From: Litorimonas haliclonae
GTDB lineage: Bacteria > Pseudomonadota > Alphaproteobacteria > Caulobacterales > Maricaulaceae
Length of the DNA stretch: 64,000 nucleotides
Direction: 5' to 3'
NCBI RefSeq assembly: GCF_965138505.1
Contig: NZ_CBCSCO010000005.1
Location: 180,629-244,628 of the forward strand
Shown here: positions 1 through 8,766 of the stretch, in pieces
Numbering within the stretch: position 1 is the first letter of the stretch
Layout: each line of letters begins with the position of its first letter
Program-made: the position numbers and the translations under genes
Notes under the pieces: model-generated
Databases searched by the model: none
Told to the model about the DNA's origin: nothing
What the model saw: only the letters and a program-made list of their open reading frames with translations

Positions 1-46
1 CGACTCTGACACGGTCAAAGGCGCTGCACAAAATTAATTGATATAT

Positions 47-976
47 TTATCTCTCGGCCCGATTTAACCGTTTTGCCAAAGCAGCAGCAAAGGTTTTCGC
101 CCCTTTATTTTCTCCCTCTTCGCCGCCGGCAAAGTTAAGGTAGAGGTAGGGTTCGATCATCTCCATTTCGATGAGCTTTAGACCATCATCCTGCCCGCGT
201 AGGAGGTCAATCCGGGCATAAAGCGGTGTGAAGTCAAGATTGTTGAGAATGTTTCGGGTCGTTTCACGCTCTTGGTTTGTTGGTGTATAGGCTTCTTCGC
301 TCCCGCCATAGATGGATTGGATGCGATAATCTCCGGCCTTGGGTTTTTTGAGCACAGCATGAGAGAACTTCCCTCCGAAATAAAGGAAGCTATATTCGCC
401 TTCGCTTTGGACGCTTGGCAGAAAGGCTTGAATCATGGCGGCTTCGGGGGGTAGCTTATCTTTCGCAGGAAAGGGGTCTCCCTTGGTGTAAAGTGCTTGG
501 CGCCAGGCGCCGCCGCCAACCTGCGGTTTGATAACGAGTTTATCGGTTTCCAAGGTCTCAAAGGCGGCATTAACTGCCCGTTCGGTCGCGCGTTCGACAT
601 GCAGCGTCCGGATGACGGGTGCGCCCGCGCGAGACATTTCCTCGAGATAGGATTTATTGGAATTCCATTTCAGAATGTCAAAACCGTTCAGCAATTTTGT
701 TCGGCTATCGATTTTCGCCATTTCAGACAAAAATGTGTCCTCATTCCCTTCGAAATAATCCCACACAAAAAGGGGCAGCATGGCGTCAAACTCTTCGGCG
801 CGATCCGAGGCGTCGCGCCACGGCATCAATTCAACATTTAGGCCTTCTGCTGCGAAAGCCGGGCGCAATTTACCCATTTGCTCTTCAAGCTCGAATTGGT
901 CGTTACGGGCCTCATCGGCGCCAGGCATCATATTGTCGGACGCCAAAATAGCGACGGAAAAGGAAGCTTTAGTCAT
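47..976 (-). CDS. RimK/glutathione-synthetase-like ATP-grasp protein
   Basis: A 309-residue cytoplasmic protein with ATP-grasp features: a lysine-containing strand and glycine loop (KLVIKPQVGGGAWRQ, about residues 150-165), a hinge region (MIQAFLPSVQSEGEYSF) and a late acidic metal-binding segment (LIEMEMIEPYLYL) near the C-terminus. Such proteins ligate a carboxylate to an amine or thiol through an acyl-phosphate. The substrate cannot be read from sequence. I chose the ATG at 976, giving MTKASFSVAILASDN, because the longer open frame upstream starts in the divergent promoter region and has no homologous-looking N-terminus. It is divergent from the kinase gene at 1093. Fold call is fairly secure; function is open. 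Confidence 0.8.
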   Translation of the reverse strand: MTKASFSVAILASDNMMPGADEARNDQFELEEQMGKLRPAFAAEGLNVELMPWRDASDRAEEFDAMLPLFVWDYFEGNEDTFLSEMAKIDSRTKLLNGFDILKWNSNKSYLEEMSRAGAPVIRTLHVERATERAVNAAFETLETDKLVIKPQVGGGAWRQALYTKGDPFPAKDKLPPEAAMIQAFLPSVQSEGEYSFLYFGGKFSHAVLKKPKAGDYRIQSIYGGSEEAYTPTNQERETTRNILNNLDFTPLYARIDLLRGQDDGLKLIEMEMIEPYLYLNFAGGEEGENKGAKTFAAALAKRLNRAER

Positions 977-1092
977 GTTAAAAAATCCAATCAGGAATTG
1001 AACAATTGGGCTTAATCCGATAGCGCATTGCCGGAAAGATATAAGCGTTTTCTTATATTGACCATATAGGGACGCCCGAAAGGATTTAAACC

Positions 1093-2079
1093 ATGAGTAT
1101 TGATTTTGATGTATTGGGAATTGGCAACGCCTTGATGGATATCCTTGTCCCCGTGGAAGACGCGTTTCTGTCGGAACACGGACTGGACAAGGGAAGCATG
1201 GCATTGATTGACAATGATCGCGTCCGCGTATTGGGCAAAGCCTTCAACTCAAGCTCTGAAGCGCCGCGTGAAATCGCAGGCGGGTCTGCTGGAAACACCG
1301 TCGTTGGAATCGCCAAGATGGGCGTGAGCGCGGCTTATTTGGCCAAAATTGGCCAAGACGGGGTCGGCACACGTCTGGCCGAAGGCTATCGCGAGGCCGG
1401 TCTTCACTTCTCCTCTACACCTTCCACCACCGGTACGCCCAGTGGACAATGCCTCATTGCTGTTACGCCTGATGGACAACGCACCATGAGTACCTGCCTC
1501 GGGACGAACACAGAATTTGGCTTGGAAGATATCAATGAAGAAGAAATCAAGCGCGCCGGGACTATTTATCTGGAAGGATATCTGTTCGACGATGAATCCG
1601 CCAAAGCCGGTTTCGTAAAGGCCGCAGAGATCGCGCAAGCCAATGACCGCAATGTCGCGCTGACCTTGTCAGACAGCTTTTGTGTGGGTCGCCACCGCGC
1701 CAGCTTTGCCCATCTGGTGGATCATCACGTCAACATTCTTTTCGCGAATGAAGATGAGATGATGGCTTTGGCAGAGGCTAATGATCTGGACACGGCGATC
1801 AAAGCCTTTGCGCGGGAGGGTTTGACGCTCTGCGTGACGCGAAGCGAAAAAGGCTCGCTGATCATAGACAGCGGAACCCGTTACGAAATTCCGGCGGCCC
1901 CCGTCGAGAAAGTGGTGGATACAACAGGCGCAGGCGATCAATATGCCGCGGGCGTTCTGGCCGGGCGCGCCAAAGGTTTGTCATGGGATAAAGCCGGATA
2001 CCTAGGTTCTCTCGCGGCGGCGGAAGTGATTTCGCATTTCGGCGCCCGTCCGGAAAAACGCGTCGAGTTACCGGAGTAG
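1093..2079 (+). CDS. PfkB-family carbohydrate kinase, adenosine kinase-like
   Basis: A 328-residue ribokinase-fold kinase. The N-terminus (FDVLGIGNALMDI) is the first PfkB strand, the GGSAGNT segment lies near residue 60, and the C-terminal anion-hole motif DTTGAGDQYAAG carries the catalytic aspartate around residue 280. This architecture is shared by adenosine kinases of alphaproteobacteria and by sugar kinases; the GNALMDI start and overall length favour adenosine or a related nucleoside. It stands alone, with lolA following 114 bp downstream. Family sure, substrate inferred. Confidence 0.88.
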   Translation: MSIDFDVLGIGNALMDILVPVEDAFLSEHGLDKGSMALIDNDRVRVLGKAFNSSSEAPREIAGGSAGNTVVGIAKMGVSAAYLAKIGQDGVGTRLAEGYREAGLHFSSTPSTTGTPSGQCLIAVTPDGQRTMSTCLGTNTEFGLEDINEEEIKRAGTIYLEGYLFDDESAKAGFVKAAEIAQANDRNVALTLSDSFCVGRHRASFAHLVDHHVNILFANEDEMMALAEANDLDTAIKAFAREGLTLCVTRSEKGSLIIDSGTRYEIPAAPVEKVVDTTGAGDQYAAGVLAGRAKGLSWDKAGYLGSLAAAEVISHFGARPEKRVELPE

Positions 2080-2193
2080 AGGCCCTTTAATCTCTCGCAT
2101 TTGTAATGTTTTTGAGCGTGTTGTTCAGGCTGGATTTACCTCTCTATCCCTATAGAGACAGGGTAACAAACCCGATCCGTAGGGAGTCGCGAG

Positions 2194-2868
2194 ATGAAAA
2201 AATTATTTTTAAGTACAGCCATTGCCGGATTGGTCATGGCAGGTCTGGCAGGCGTAAGCGCCGCCCAGGTCAGTCAAGCCAACCCATTGACTCAGGCTCC
2301 GGGTCAGTCAGCTTTCACTGATCCGGCCAATGTTCGCGCCGATTTGGCCCGAATTGACGGGGCTATGAATGCGACGACGACTTTCACCGGGAATTTCAAG
2401 CAATATTCACCTGACGGCAGCGTCGCGACCGGAAAAGTTTATCTTAGCCGCCCTGAAAATTTGCGGTTTGAGTATGACGCGCCTAATCCGCTGCTAATTG
2501 TGGCAGATAACGGGATGTTGGTTCAGCATGACAAAGACCTGCAAACTTATGACCGGGTGCCTCTCACCTCTACGCCTTTATCCTATTTTCTCCAAGAGAA
2601 TCTAAATCTGGCTGAGGATACGCAGATCGTGGGCTTGTTGAAAAATGCCTCTAATTGGCGGGTGACAGCCAGAGACGGCTCCGGCGAAATGGACGGCGCG
2701 ATTACCATGGTGTTTGACGCCCAAAACCTGGCGCTAAAAGAATGGATAATTACCGATGACTTTGGCGGTGAAACCCGTGTTGTCTTATCCGATCTGAGCT
2801 ATAATGCCCGGCTGGACCCGCGTTTGTTTATTCTGCGCGAAGACAGTAACCGCCGCGATCGCCGCTAA
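2194..2868 (+). CDS. lolA: Outer-membrane lipoprotein carrier protein LolA
   Basis: A 224-residue periplasmic protein that would shuttle lipoproteins from the LolCDE transporter to the outer membrane. It has a Sec signal peptide (MKKLFLSTAIAGLVMAGLAG, cleavage near SAAQ). The LolA half-barrel core runs from DLARIDGAMN (about residue 50) through TTFTGNFKQYSPDG, GKVYLSRPENLRFEYD and PLLIVADNGMLVQHD, to the YFLQENLNL and VLSDLSYNARLDPRLF segments. These match the family order. The start is supported by a GGGAG ribosome site about 8 bp upstream. The lower-case risk is only that some alphaproteobacteria carry LolA-like paralogues. Confidence 0.88.
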   Translation: MKKLFLSTAIAGLVMAGLAGVSAAQVSQANPLTQAPGQSAFTDPANVRADLARIDGAMNATTTFTGNFKQYSPDGSVATGKVYLSRPENLRFEYDAPNPLLIVADNGMLVQHDKDLQTYDRVPLTSTPLSYFLQENLNLAEDTQIVGLLKNASNWRVTARDGSGEMDGAITMVFDAQNLALKEWIITDDFGGETRVVLSDLSYNARLDPRLFILREDSNRRDRR

Positions 2869-2964
2869 TTAAATTAACCGCCCTTTATCGGGTGGAAATA
2901 AATCTCAAAAACTTCGACACATTGAGTGGGGGTTGTGCGTAAACATTCTTGAGAAAGGATGTTT

Positions 2965-4404
2965 ATGACACAGGAAAAGACTTCTGACGCCCCGGCGATT
3001 GTTTGGTTTCGCCGCGACCTTCGCTTGGCGGATAATCCCGCGCTGATGGCCGCGGTGGAAACAGAGCGGCCTCTTGTCTTGCTTTATATCGACGAGACAG
3101 ACTTGGAGCGCCCTTACGGGGCGGCAAAAAAAGTCTGGCTGCATCACAGTTTGAACTCACTTTCCAAATCCATTCACGACAAAGGTGGAAAGCTCCTGCT
3201 CCGCGAAGGACCCGCCGAAGCTGTTTTGGACGACGTTATTAAGCAGAGCGGCGCAGAAGCTGTTTTCTGGAACCGTCGATATGAAGCCGATGGTATAGAG
3301 CGGGATTCCAATATTAAGGCCTCACTTCAAGACCGCGATATCGAGGTCGAAACCTTTAACGGATCTCTGCTGACTGAGCCGTGGGAAGTCGAAACCCAAG
3401 CCGGAGGGTATTATAAAGTTTTCACGCCTTACTGGCGGGCCGCGAGCCAAGTCATTGGTCCCCGCATGGCCGCTAACCCCCCGCTGAAAGCTCCGAATGA
3501 ATTAATTCCGTTTCAGAAAAATTTGAAAGAGGACGAATTAGATCTCTTACCAAAAAGCCTTGATTGGGACGAAAAGGTAATGACGGATTGGAGCCCTGGA
3601 GAAAATGGGGCGAGGGACAGGCTCAATTCCTTCCTGAAAGGCCCCATCAAAGAATATACCGACGCGCGAAATATTCCTTCCAACGAAACAGGAACCTCCC
3701 GACTTTCGCCTCACCTGGCCGCGGGCGAAATCTCGCCAAAACAGATTTGGCAGGCCGCGCGGGACGGAAAACACGATGCAGATAAATTCCTGTCTGAAAT
3801 AGGCTGGCGCGAATTTTCCTATGTCCTGCTGTATCACAATCCAAAACTCGCGGAGAAAAATTACAAAGCCGATTTTGATAACTTCGAATGGCGCACAGAT
3901 AAAAAATCCTTTGAAGCTTGGACGAAAGGACAAACAGGCTATCCTTTCGTCGATGCGGGAATGCGAGAGCTCTGGCAAACCGGCTGGATGCATAACCGCG
4001 TTCGCATGGTGGTGGCGAGCTTTCTCATCAAACACTTGTTGATTGACTGGCGTGACGGTGAAGCCTGGTTTTGGGACACATTATTAGAGGCTGATCCAGC
4101 GGCGAATTCGGCTAGCTGGCAATGGGTTGCCGGGAGCGGCGCTGACGCCGCGCCTTACTTCCGGATATTTAACCCATTTGGCCAAGGAGAAAAATTTGAT
4201 GAGGACGGGGATTACGTTCGGAAATTCGTCCCGGAATTAAAAGATATCCCAAATAAATATATTCAAACGCCGTGGAAGGCGCCGAAAGAGATTCTTAAAA
4301 AAGCCGGCGTAACGCTCGGCGAAACCTACCCCGAACCTCTTGTCGAACATACACACGCGCGGGAAAGGGCCTTGTCTCGCTATAAAGAAAGCCGGGGCGA
4401 ATAA
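2965..4404 (+). CDS. phrB: Deoxyribodipyrimidine photolyase
   Basis: A 479-residue cryptochrome/photolyase family flavoprotein that would split UV-induced pyrimidine dimers using blue light. The N-terminal Rossmann domain opens with IVWFRRDLRLADNPAL for the antenna cofactor. The FAD/catalytic domain shows TSRLSPHLAAGEISP, GWREFSYVLLYHNP, TGWMHNRVRMVVASFL and SASWQWVAGSGADAAPYFR, the most conserved FAD-binding blocks. The ATG at 2965 is preferred over one at 2959, because the GAGAAAGG ribosome site at 2951-2958 abuts the earlier ATG. It ends at a bidirectional terminator. CPD specificity is inferred from these motifs. Confidence 0.95.
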   Translation: MTQEKTSDAPAIVWFRRDLRLADNPALMAAVETERPLVLLYIDETDLERPYGAAKKVWLHHSLNSLSKSIHDKGGKLLLREGPAEAVLDDVIKQSGAEAVFWNRRYEADGIERDSNIKASLQDRDIEVETFNGSLLTEPWEVETQAGGYYKVFTPYWRAASQVIGPRMAANPPLKAPNELIPFQKNLKEDELDLLPKSLDWDEKVMTDWSPGENGARDRLNSFLKGPIKEYTDARNIPSNETGTSRLSPHLAAGEISPKQIWQAARDGKHDADKFLSEIGWREFSYVLLYHNPKLAEKNYKADFDNFEWRTDKKSFEAWTKGQTGYPFVDAGMRELWQTGWMHNRVRMVVASFLIKHLLIDWRDGEAWFWDTLLEADPAANSASWQWVAGSGADAAPYFRIFNPFGQGEKFDEDGDYVRKFVPELKDIPNKYIQTPWKAPKEILKKAGVTLGETYPEPLVEHTHARERALSRYKESRGE

Positions 4405-4423
4405 AGCGCTTGAATTTAGCCAA

Positions 4424-4451
4424 GAAAAAACCCGCCATTAGGCGGGTCTTT
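4424..4451. terminator. Bidirectional rho-independent terminator
   Basis: CCCGCC-ATTA-GGCGGG stem-loop with A-run on the left and T-rich tail on the right, placed between the convergent photolyase gene and the charged-protein gene, so it can serve both. Confidence 0.75.
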
Positions 4452-4473
4452 CAGTTTCAAAATAAAAGTCAAC

Positions 4474-4815
4474 TTATCTGCGTTTTTTCCGCGCTGCGTA
4501 TTTGGCGTCGCGGCGGGCTTTCTGAGCGCGCTTTAATTCTTCTTGAGCTTTCACTTTTGCCTCAGCGGCGATTTTAGCTTTCCGTTCCTTCTCCGCTTTT
4601 TCTTCTGCAAGGCGCTTTTCTCTGGCTTTGCGTTCCGCCTCTTTCTTGGCTTCGCGTTCTTCGCGGCGCTTATTCCGCTCGGCGCGTTCCTTCATCAGGC
4701 GTTCTTTTTCTTTGGGATCTAGGCGCTTTTCTTTGGCGCGTTCCAACATGGCCAGCTTGGCTTCACGTTGTTCTTTCAGGCGGTCAGTAAAATTCTGTTG
4801 TCCGGGGATACTCAT
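4474..4815 (-). CDS. Highly charged coiled-coil protein, DUF6481-like
   Basis: A 113-residue protein made almost entirely of Lys, Arg, Glu and Ala from residue 10 onward, predicted to form one long alpha-helix or coiled coil, with a very basic C-terminus (KYAARKKRR). The layout, a short leader (MSIPGQQNFTDRLKEQREAK) followed by the charged helix, resembles the small DUF6481 proteins of alphaproteobacteria, whose role is unknown. The basic tail would suit nucleic-acid or ribosome association, but that is inference. It is monocistronic and faces the photolyase gene. Confidence 0.72.
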   Translation of the reverse strand: MSIPGQQNFTDRLKEQREAKLAMLERAKEKRLDPKEKERLMKERAERNKRREEREAKKEAERKAREKRLAEEKAEKERKAKIAAEAKVKAQEELKRAQKARRDAKYAARKKRR

Positions 4816-4901
4816 AAGGGTGGCTTATCTCACATATTCATAAGGGAATTGGATTTGGCCGCTATATCGGGGCGAAACTGCGAAAAAGCAAGAGCCCCCT
4901 G

Positions 4902-4940
4902 CAAAAAAGACGCACCACCACCCCTCAAGAGAGGGCGGTG
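4902..4940 (-). terminator. Terminator of the siderophore-receptor gene
   Basis: On the minus strand a CACCGCCCTC/GAGGGGTGGTG hairpin with small loop is followed by TCTTTTTTG, about 50 bp after the receptor stop codon. Confidence 0.65.
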
Positions 4941-4991
4941 AGTGCATTTAGGTTAGCCTTCCATAGAGCTAGGAAACTTGTGGAGCTACGC

Positions 4992-7094
4992 TTAAAAACG
5001 GCTGGAGACTGTAAAGCGCGCATTGAGCGGCTTGCCGGTCGAGATATTGTCATTGCTGTGCGCCGCCGGGAAGTAGTCTGTGTCGAAAAGGTTTTCGACA
5101 TTTACCTGCAACCGCAGAGTTTCTGACACATCATAAAATGCTGCCGCGTCAAATCGGGTGTAGGCCGGCACTTCAACGGTGTTATCTTCCCGGACAAAAT
5201 AACTGTCTTGATAGGTCACTCCAAAGCCCAAGCCGAATTGTTGGCTGACCCGAAAGTTATTCCAAAGTGAGAACATATTCTCGGGTGTTTGCCGCGTGAC
5301 ATTTCCGTCAAACCCTGAACCGTCGACAACATTCACTTCTCCGTCGAGATAAGCGTAACCTGTCTGAACGGACCAGCGGTCGGTCAAGTCTCCCGAGAGT
5401 TGAACCTCGAACCCGCGAGTCTCTGATCCGTCAATAATAATAACCTGATCTGGGTTTTCCGGATCGATTGAAGTGAAGCTTTCGCGATCAAGTTCAAAAA
5501 TTGCAGTCGTGAAACTCAAAGCGGAATTGATATCCCATTTTGCACCGGCTTCCTTATTTTTAAAGAACTGCGGTCGGGTGCTTTCCGTGTCCAGATTAAG
5601 TGTCAGGAATTGATCGCCGGAGCGCGGCAGAAATGTTTCACTATAACTTCCGTAAAAAGATACATTTTTGACGGGCTTATAAATCAATCCCAAACGAGGC
5701 GTAATTTCTTCATCCTTGCGTTGGAATTGATCTCCGCTCTGGATATCCGTCGCCTGAATGTCAAAGCTGTCATAACGCGCCCCGAGAACCAGTTTTATTT
5801 GCTCCGTCAGATCAATTTGATTTTGCGCGTAGACTGATAGGGTCTCCACTTCGGAGGCTCGGCTGCGCGCGGGGTTGGAAAAACTAAACGCAGGAATATT
5901 CAGCGGATCCGTGAAATCAATGACGAGGGAGTCGTCATTATTGAACTCAAAAACGTTATCATTTCGCGCATTGGCGGTGTCCTGATTTGTATATTCTGCG
6001 CCTAAAAGAACAGTATGGCTGAAAGTTCCAGTTTCAAATTCCCCGACCAGATTGCCTTGAAGAATTACATTTTCTCGCTGGGTTGTATCTTGATAGCCAT
6101 CTAGTTCTACCTGAGAAATAGTCCCGCCCTCTAAAATAACTTCTTCGCTCGCATATAGATTTTGATAAAGCTTGTCATAATCAGCATATTGAGCCGTGAA
6201 GTTACCTCTCAAAGAGTTTGAAAAGTCATGTTCCATGCGCGCACGTAAGATATGAGCTTGCAGGGTTGTGAAATTTTCATCCGGAGAGCCGAAAAAGGTT
6301 TCGTCGAATCCTTCTAGCGGGACATCCGGACCGCCTTCGACATTCCGGGAAGGAACGCCGCGGTCAACGACGCGGTCATCATCCAAATATTCATAAGATA
6401 GGTCGAAACGCGTTTGCGGGCCTAATTCAAAACGCCCGGTCGGGTTAAGTCCGAAGCGTTCTCCGTCAAAAAAATCACGGTGATTATTTAAGCCCTCATA
6501 AAACCCGTTTAGTCGAAGGGCGCCTGTCTCGCTTATGGTATAATTTGCGTCCAAAGCGGCGGAATGAGCGCCGAAGGTGTCCACGCTTGTGGTCAGGTCT
6601 GTAAACTGCTCACCAATTTTTCCGGATTTGGTAACGCGATTAATAATACCGCCAGCGCCGCCGCGACCGAATAAAAGCGCATTTGACCCACGAAGAATTT
6701 CAACCTGCTCAATATTATAAAGAGGCCGAAAATACTGCACGTCATCCCGAACCCCGTCGATGAAGAAGTCGGCCGTTGTTTGTTGACCTCGGATGTTGAT
6801 GGCGTCCCTGTGGCCCTCTCCCTGGCTAATAGACAGGCCGGGCGTATAGCGCAAAATGTCTCCGAAATTTGTGAAAGCCTGATCCCGAATCTGGTCCTTG
6901 GAAATAATAGACAGACTCTGGGGGACATTAATAATCGGAGTCGGGGTTTTTACAGAATTGAGTTCGTCGATTGACAAATAGCGCCCTCTCACAATGATTT
7001 CGTCATCGGGAAGAGTGGGAGAGCTCTGCGCTAAAGCCTGAGTTGCAAGCGCCGAGAGCAGGGCCGCGGCGCAGCCAGTTGTGAAGTATTTCAT
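4992..7094 (-). CDS. TonB-dependent siderophore receptor
   Basis: A 700-residue outer-membrane receptor with a Sec signal peptide (cleavage near ALAQ, residue 23). The plug domain contains TPTPIINVPQSLSIISKDQI, FGDILRYTPGLSISQGEGHRD, NIRGQQTTADFFIDGVRDD and the conserved VEILRGSNALLFGRGGAGGI. The barrel ends in ARFTVSSRF, the aromatic C-terminus used for BAM-dependent insertion. NVPQSLSIIS-type plugs are typical of ferric catecholate/hydroxamate receptors (Fiu/FhuE-like); the actual ligand is not determinable. A Fur-box-like sequence lies about 275 bp upstream (7369-7383). No siderophore biosynthesis gene is nearby, suggesting uptake of foreign siderophores. Confidence 0.92.
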   Translation of the reverse strand: MKYFTTGCAAALLSALATQALAQSSPTLPDDEIIVRGRYLSIDELNSVKTPTPIINVPQSLSIISKDQIRDQAFTNFGDILRYTPGLSISQGEGHRDAINIRGQQTTADFFIDGVRDDVQYFRPLYNIEQVEILRGSNALLFGRGGAGGIINRVTKSGKIGEQFTDLTTSVDTFGAHSAALDANYTISETGALRLNGFYEGLNNHRDFFDGERFGLNPTGRFELGPQTRFDLSYEYLDDDRVVDRGVPSRNVEGGPDVPLEGFDETFFGSPDENFTTLQAHILRARMEHDFSNSLRGNFTAQYADYDKLYQNLYASEEVILEGGTISQVELDGYQDTTQRENVILQGNLVGEFETGTFSHTVLLGAEYTNQDTANARNDNVFEFNNDDSLVIDFTDPLNIPAFSFSNPARSRASEVETLSVYAQNQIDLTEQIKLVLGARYDSFDIQATDIQSGDQFQRKDEEITPRLGLIYKPVKNVSFYGSYSETFLPRSGDQFLTLNLDTESTRPQFFKNKEAGAKWDINSALSFTTAIFELDRESFTSIDPENPDQVIIIDGSETRGFEVQLSGDLTDRWSVQTGYAYLDGEVNVVDGSGFDGNVTRQTPENMFSLWNNFRVSQQFGLGFGVTYQDSYFVREDNTVEVPAYTRFDAAAFYDVSETLRLQVNVENLFDTDYFPAAHSNDNISTGKPLNARFTVSSRF

Positions 7095-7368
7095 GGAAAG
7101 GGGTATTTCTATTTAATTTTGGGGTGATTTAACGATGTTCTGTCGTTGCATACGGTTTCGGAAGGCGGCGGCGATTTTGCGTCGCTTTGGGCCAGGCCAT
7201 CAGAGCGCAAGATTGCTTTCGCCTGACGATCATATCCGCTATCTCTCGCCAATAGCGTCGCGAGAGTTTGGGACCTTAGCTGTAAAATCATGCTTACCTT
7301 CCCCTGCCTAGTTGCGACCTATTCGCATTTACTGTTTCTCTATAGGCAAGGTTTCCTCGCGGCGCAAC

Positions 7369-7383
7369 TGCAAATCATTCTTA
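7369..7383. promoter_or_regulatory. Candidate Fur-type operator
   Basis: TGCAAATCATTCTTA matches the 7-1-7 Fur consensus TGATAATNATTATCA at 11 of 14 defined positions by eye. It precedes an iron-uptake-type receptor, which supports the reading, but it is about 275 bp from the start codon, so the promoter would need a long leader. Moderate to low confidence. Confidence 0.35.
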
Positions 7384-7437
7384 AAAGTGTTTTTTCTCAG
7401 TCAGGTGTATGGGAGGCAATCTTGAGTTAGCGGACAT

Positions 7438-7464
7438 AAAAAAACCGCCTCAAATGAGGCGGTT
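7438..7464 (-). terminator. Terminator of the CC0125-type lipoprotein gene
   Basis: ACCGCCTCA-TGAGGCGGT hairpin; on the minus strand it is followed by a run of seven T, 23 bp after the stop codon. Confidence 0.8.
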
Positions 7465-7486
7465 CGAATGTTCAGCTTAGATTGGC

Positions 7487-8104
7487 TTATGAGTTCTCTT
7501 CCGGGAAATCGATAACCTCGGAAAGGTTCCTGAGGACCTCCCTTGCGTCGAAGGCATTATCCATATCGGGCGTTGGGCCTTTGCCAAAGCGAACTTCGGA
7601 GGTCGCACGGTATTTCGTAATTTCGCGGACATCGTAATCATTAAAGAAAGGATCGTCGAACCGGCTGTGGAAGCCGCTATATCCAAATCCCCGTCCGCGG
7701 CGGAAACCGCCAAATCGGGAATAGGCGTAACTCCGACTCCACCCAAAACCAGGGCGGTAAAAGCTATATCCGAAGTAAGGATCGTATAGGCTGGAACTCA
7801 GGCCGGGCGAAACCCTAACGCGTGTGTTTTCTTCCGTATCCCGTTGCATAAGGGAAAAATAATCAAATCCACGTTCCAGTGACATTTCGGCGGCACGGTA
7901 AAGCAAAGAATTTTCAACCGTTTCGCGGCTGGTCAACGAATTCCCGCCAAAGGTAATGCGGGCGCGGTCATTTTCGATCATGGTTTGAGAGAACCCGTCA
8001 TAAGCTCCGGGAGCGGAGGCAGGCTGATAGGGCGTAGACGTTGCGCAACCAGCGATGAGGGCAGCTGAAGCGGCGCTAAGAATTAGAATTTTAAAAGATG
8101 GCAT
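7487..8104 (-). CDS. CC0125/CC1285-family lipoprotein
   Basis: A 205-residue predicted lipoprotein. The signal peptide ends in LIAGC with the lipidated cysteine at residue 20. The core contains YDGFSQTMIENDRARITFGG and SLTSRETVENSLLYRAAEMS, the signature of a Caulobacterales lipoprotein family of unknown role, followed by a Tyr/Phe/Gly/Arg-rich stretch (about residues 105-150, with YSRFGGFRRGRGFGYSG) that looks disordered. The C-terminal third (EVRFGKGPTPDMDNAFDARE) returns to ordered sequence and supports a bipartite protein. Monocistronic with its own terminator. Confidence 0.8.
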   Translation of the reverse strand: MPSFKILILSAASAALIAGCATSTPYQPASAPGAYDGFSQTMIENDRARITFGGNSLTSRETVENSLLYRAAEMSLERGFDYFSLMQRDTEENTRVRVSPGLSSSLYDPYFGYSFYRPGFGWSRSYAYSRFGGFRRGRGFGYSGFHSRFDDPFFNDYDVREITKYRATSEVRFGKGPTPDMDNAFDAREVLRNLSEVIDFPEENS

Positions 8105-8216
8105 ATCGGGACTCCTTACAGACTCGTCTGATAGTTAGGTTATATTATAGCGCTCCGTCCCTGAACGCGAGCTGAAAATATAAGCAGAACCGGCAGGTAT
8201 TCAAATCACTAAACTG

Positions 8217-8699
8217 TTATTTCGCCCCAAAGTTCCGCCCCGGCCCCAGAATAAGGCTGATGATCGCCCAGAGTAGAAGAAGCGTGGAAGCGAGAAAAGC
8301 TCCGCCCGAGAGGATTTTGGAAAGCGGCGCATTGAGCAAGGCAATGACCGATAAGGCCGTCCAGGGCGCCATCAATAAAACAACCCAAACCGCATTCTTG
8401 CGGCGCAGGCCGGCTTTCCACCCCCGCCAAGCAAGCATGGCGGTTATGACGGCAGGAACCACCGCAAAGGCGCCCAGCAAAACGGCAAAGGCAAAGGCTG
8501 AAACCAATCCTGCCAAAACACTGTCATTCGCCGCGAAGCCTAAAAAAAATAAAATAGAGGTTATCGCGGCGGAAAGCGCGGCGCAGGAGGCAATGCCGCA
8601 AGCGACAAGATCAGCGGGCCGACCTCTGGCAGGGCATTGTGCCGTGTCACGTTTGGCGGGAGCTCTATCAGTAATGGGCGTTAGCGGGTCAGAATTCAT
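8217..8699 (-). CDS. Small inner-membrane protein, unknown function
   Basis: A 160-residue protein with a short polar N-terminus (MNSDPLTPITDRAPAKRDTA) and four predicted membrane helices: around residues 30-55 (ACGIASCAALSAAITSILFF), 60-90, 102-123 and 130-153. I chose the ATG at 8699; a TTG seven codons upstream is also possible, and neither has a clear ribosome site. No domain recognised. It lies between the lipoprotein and the LysR regulator, both also on the minus strand. Confidence 0.6.
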   Translation of the reverse strand: MNSDPLTPITDRAPAKRDTAQCPARGRPADLVACGIASCAALSAAITSILFFLGFAANDSVLAGLVSAFAFAVLLGAFAVVPAVITAMLAWRGWKAGLRRKNAVWVVLLMAPWTALSVIALLNAPLSKILSGGAFLASTLLLLWAIISLILGPGRNFGAK

Positions 8700-8766
8700 A
8701 GGTCTGATATGACGGGGCAAGGCAGCGGGTGCAAATTAAAACAACGCGTTATCTCAGCCTTTCCAA

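Larger units (their letters stand above)
7095..7486. other. 392-bp non-coding leader upstream of the siderophore receptor
   Basis: It contains the terminator of the upstream lipoprotein gene (7438-7464) and a Fur-box-like sequence (7369-7383). A 60-codon open frame on the minus strand (7109-7291) has no ribosome site or protein-like composition and is not called. The remaining sequence shows no structure I recognise. Confidence 0.5.

Noticed and set aside
977..1204. 76-codon N-terminal extension of the ATP-grasp gene
   Set aside because: It crosses into the divergent kinase gene and promoter; ATG at 976 gives the natural start.
7109..7291. 60-codon minus-strand frame upstream of the siderophore receptor
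   Set aside because: No ribosome site, no protein-like pattern; better read as untranslated leader.
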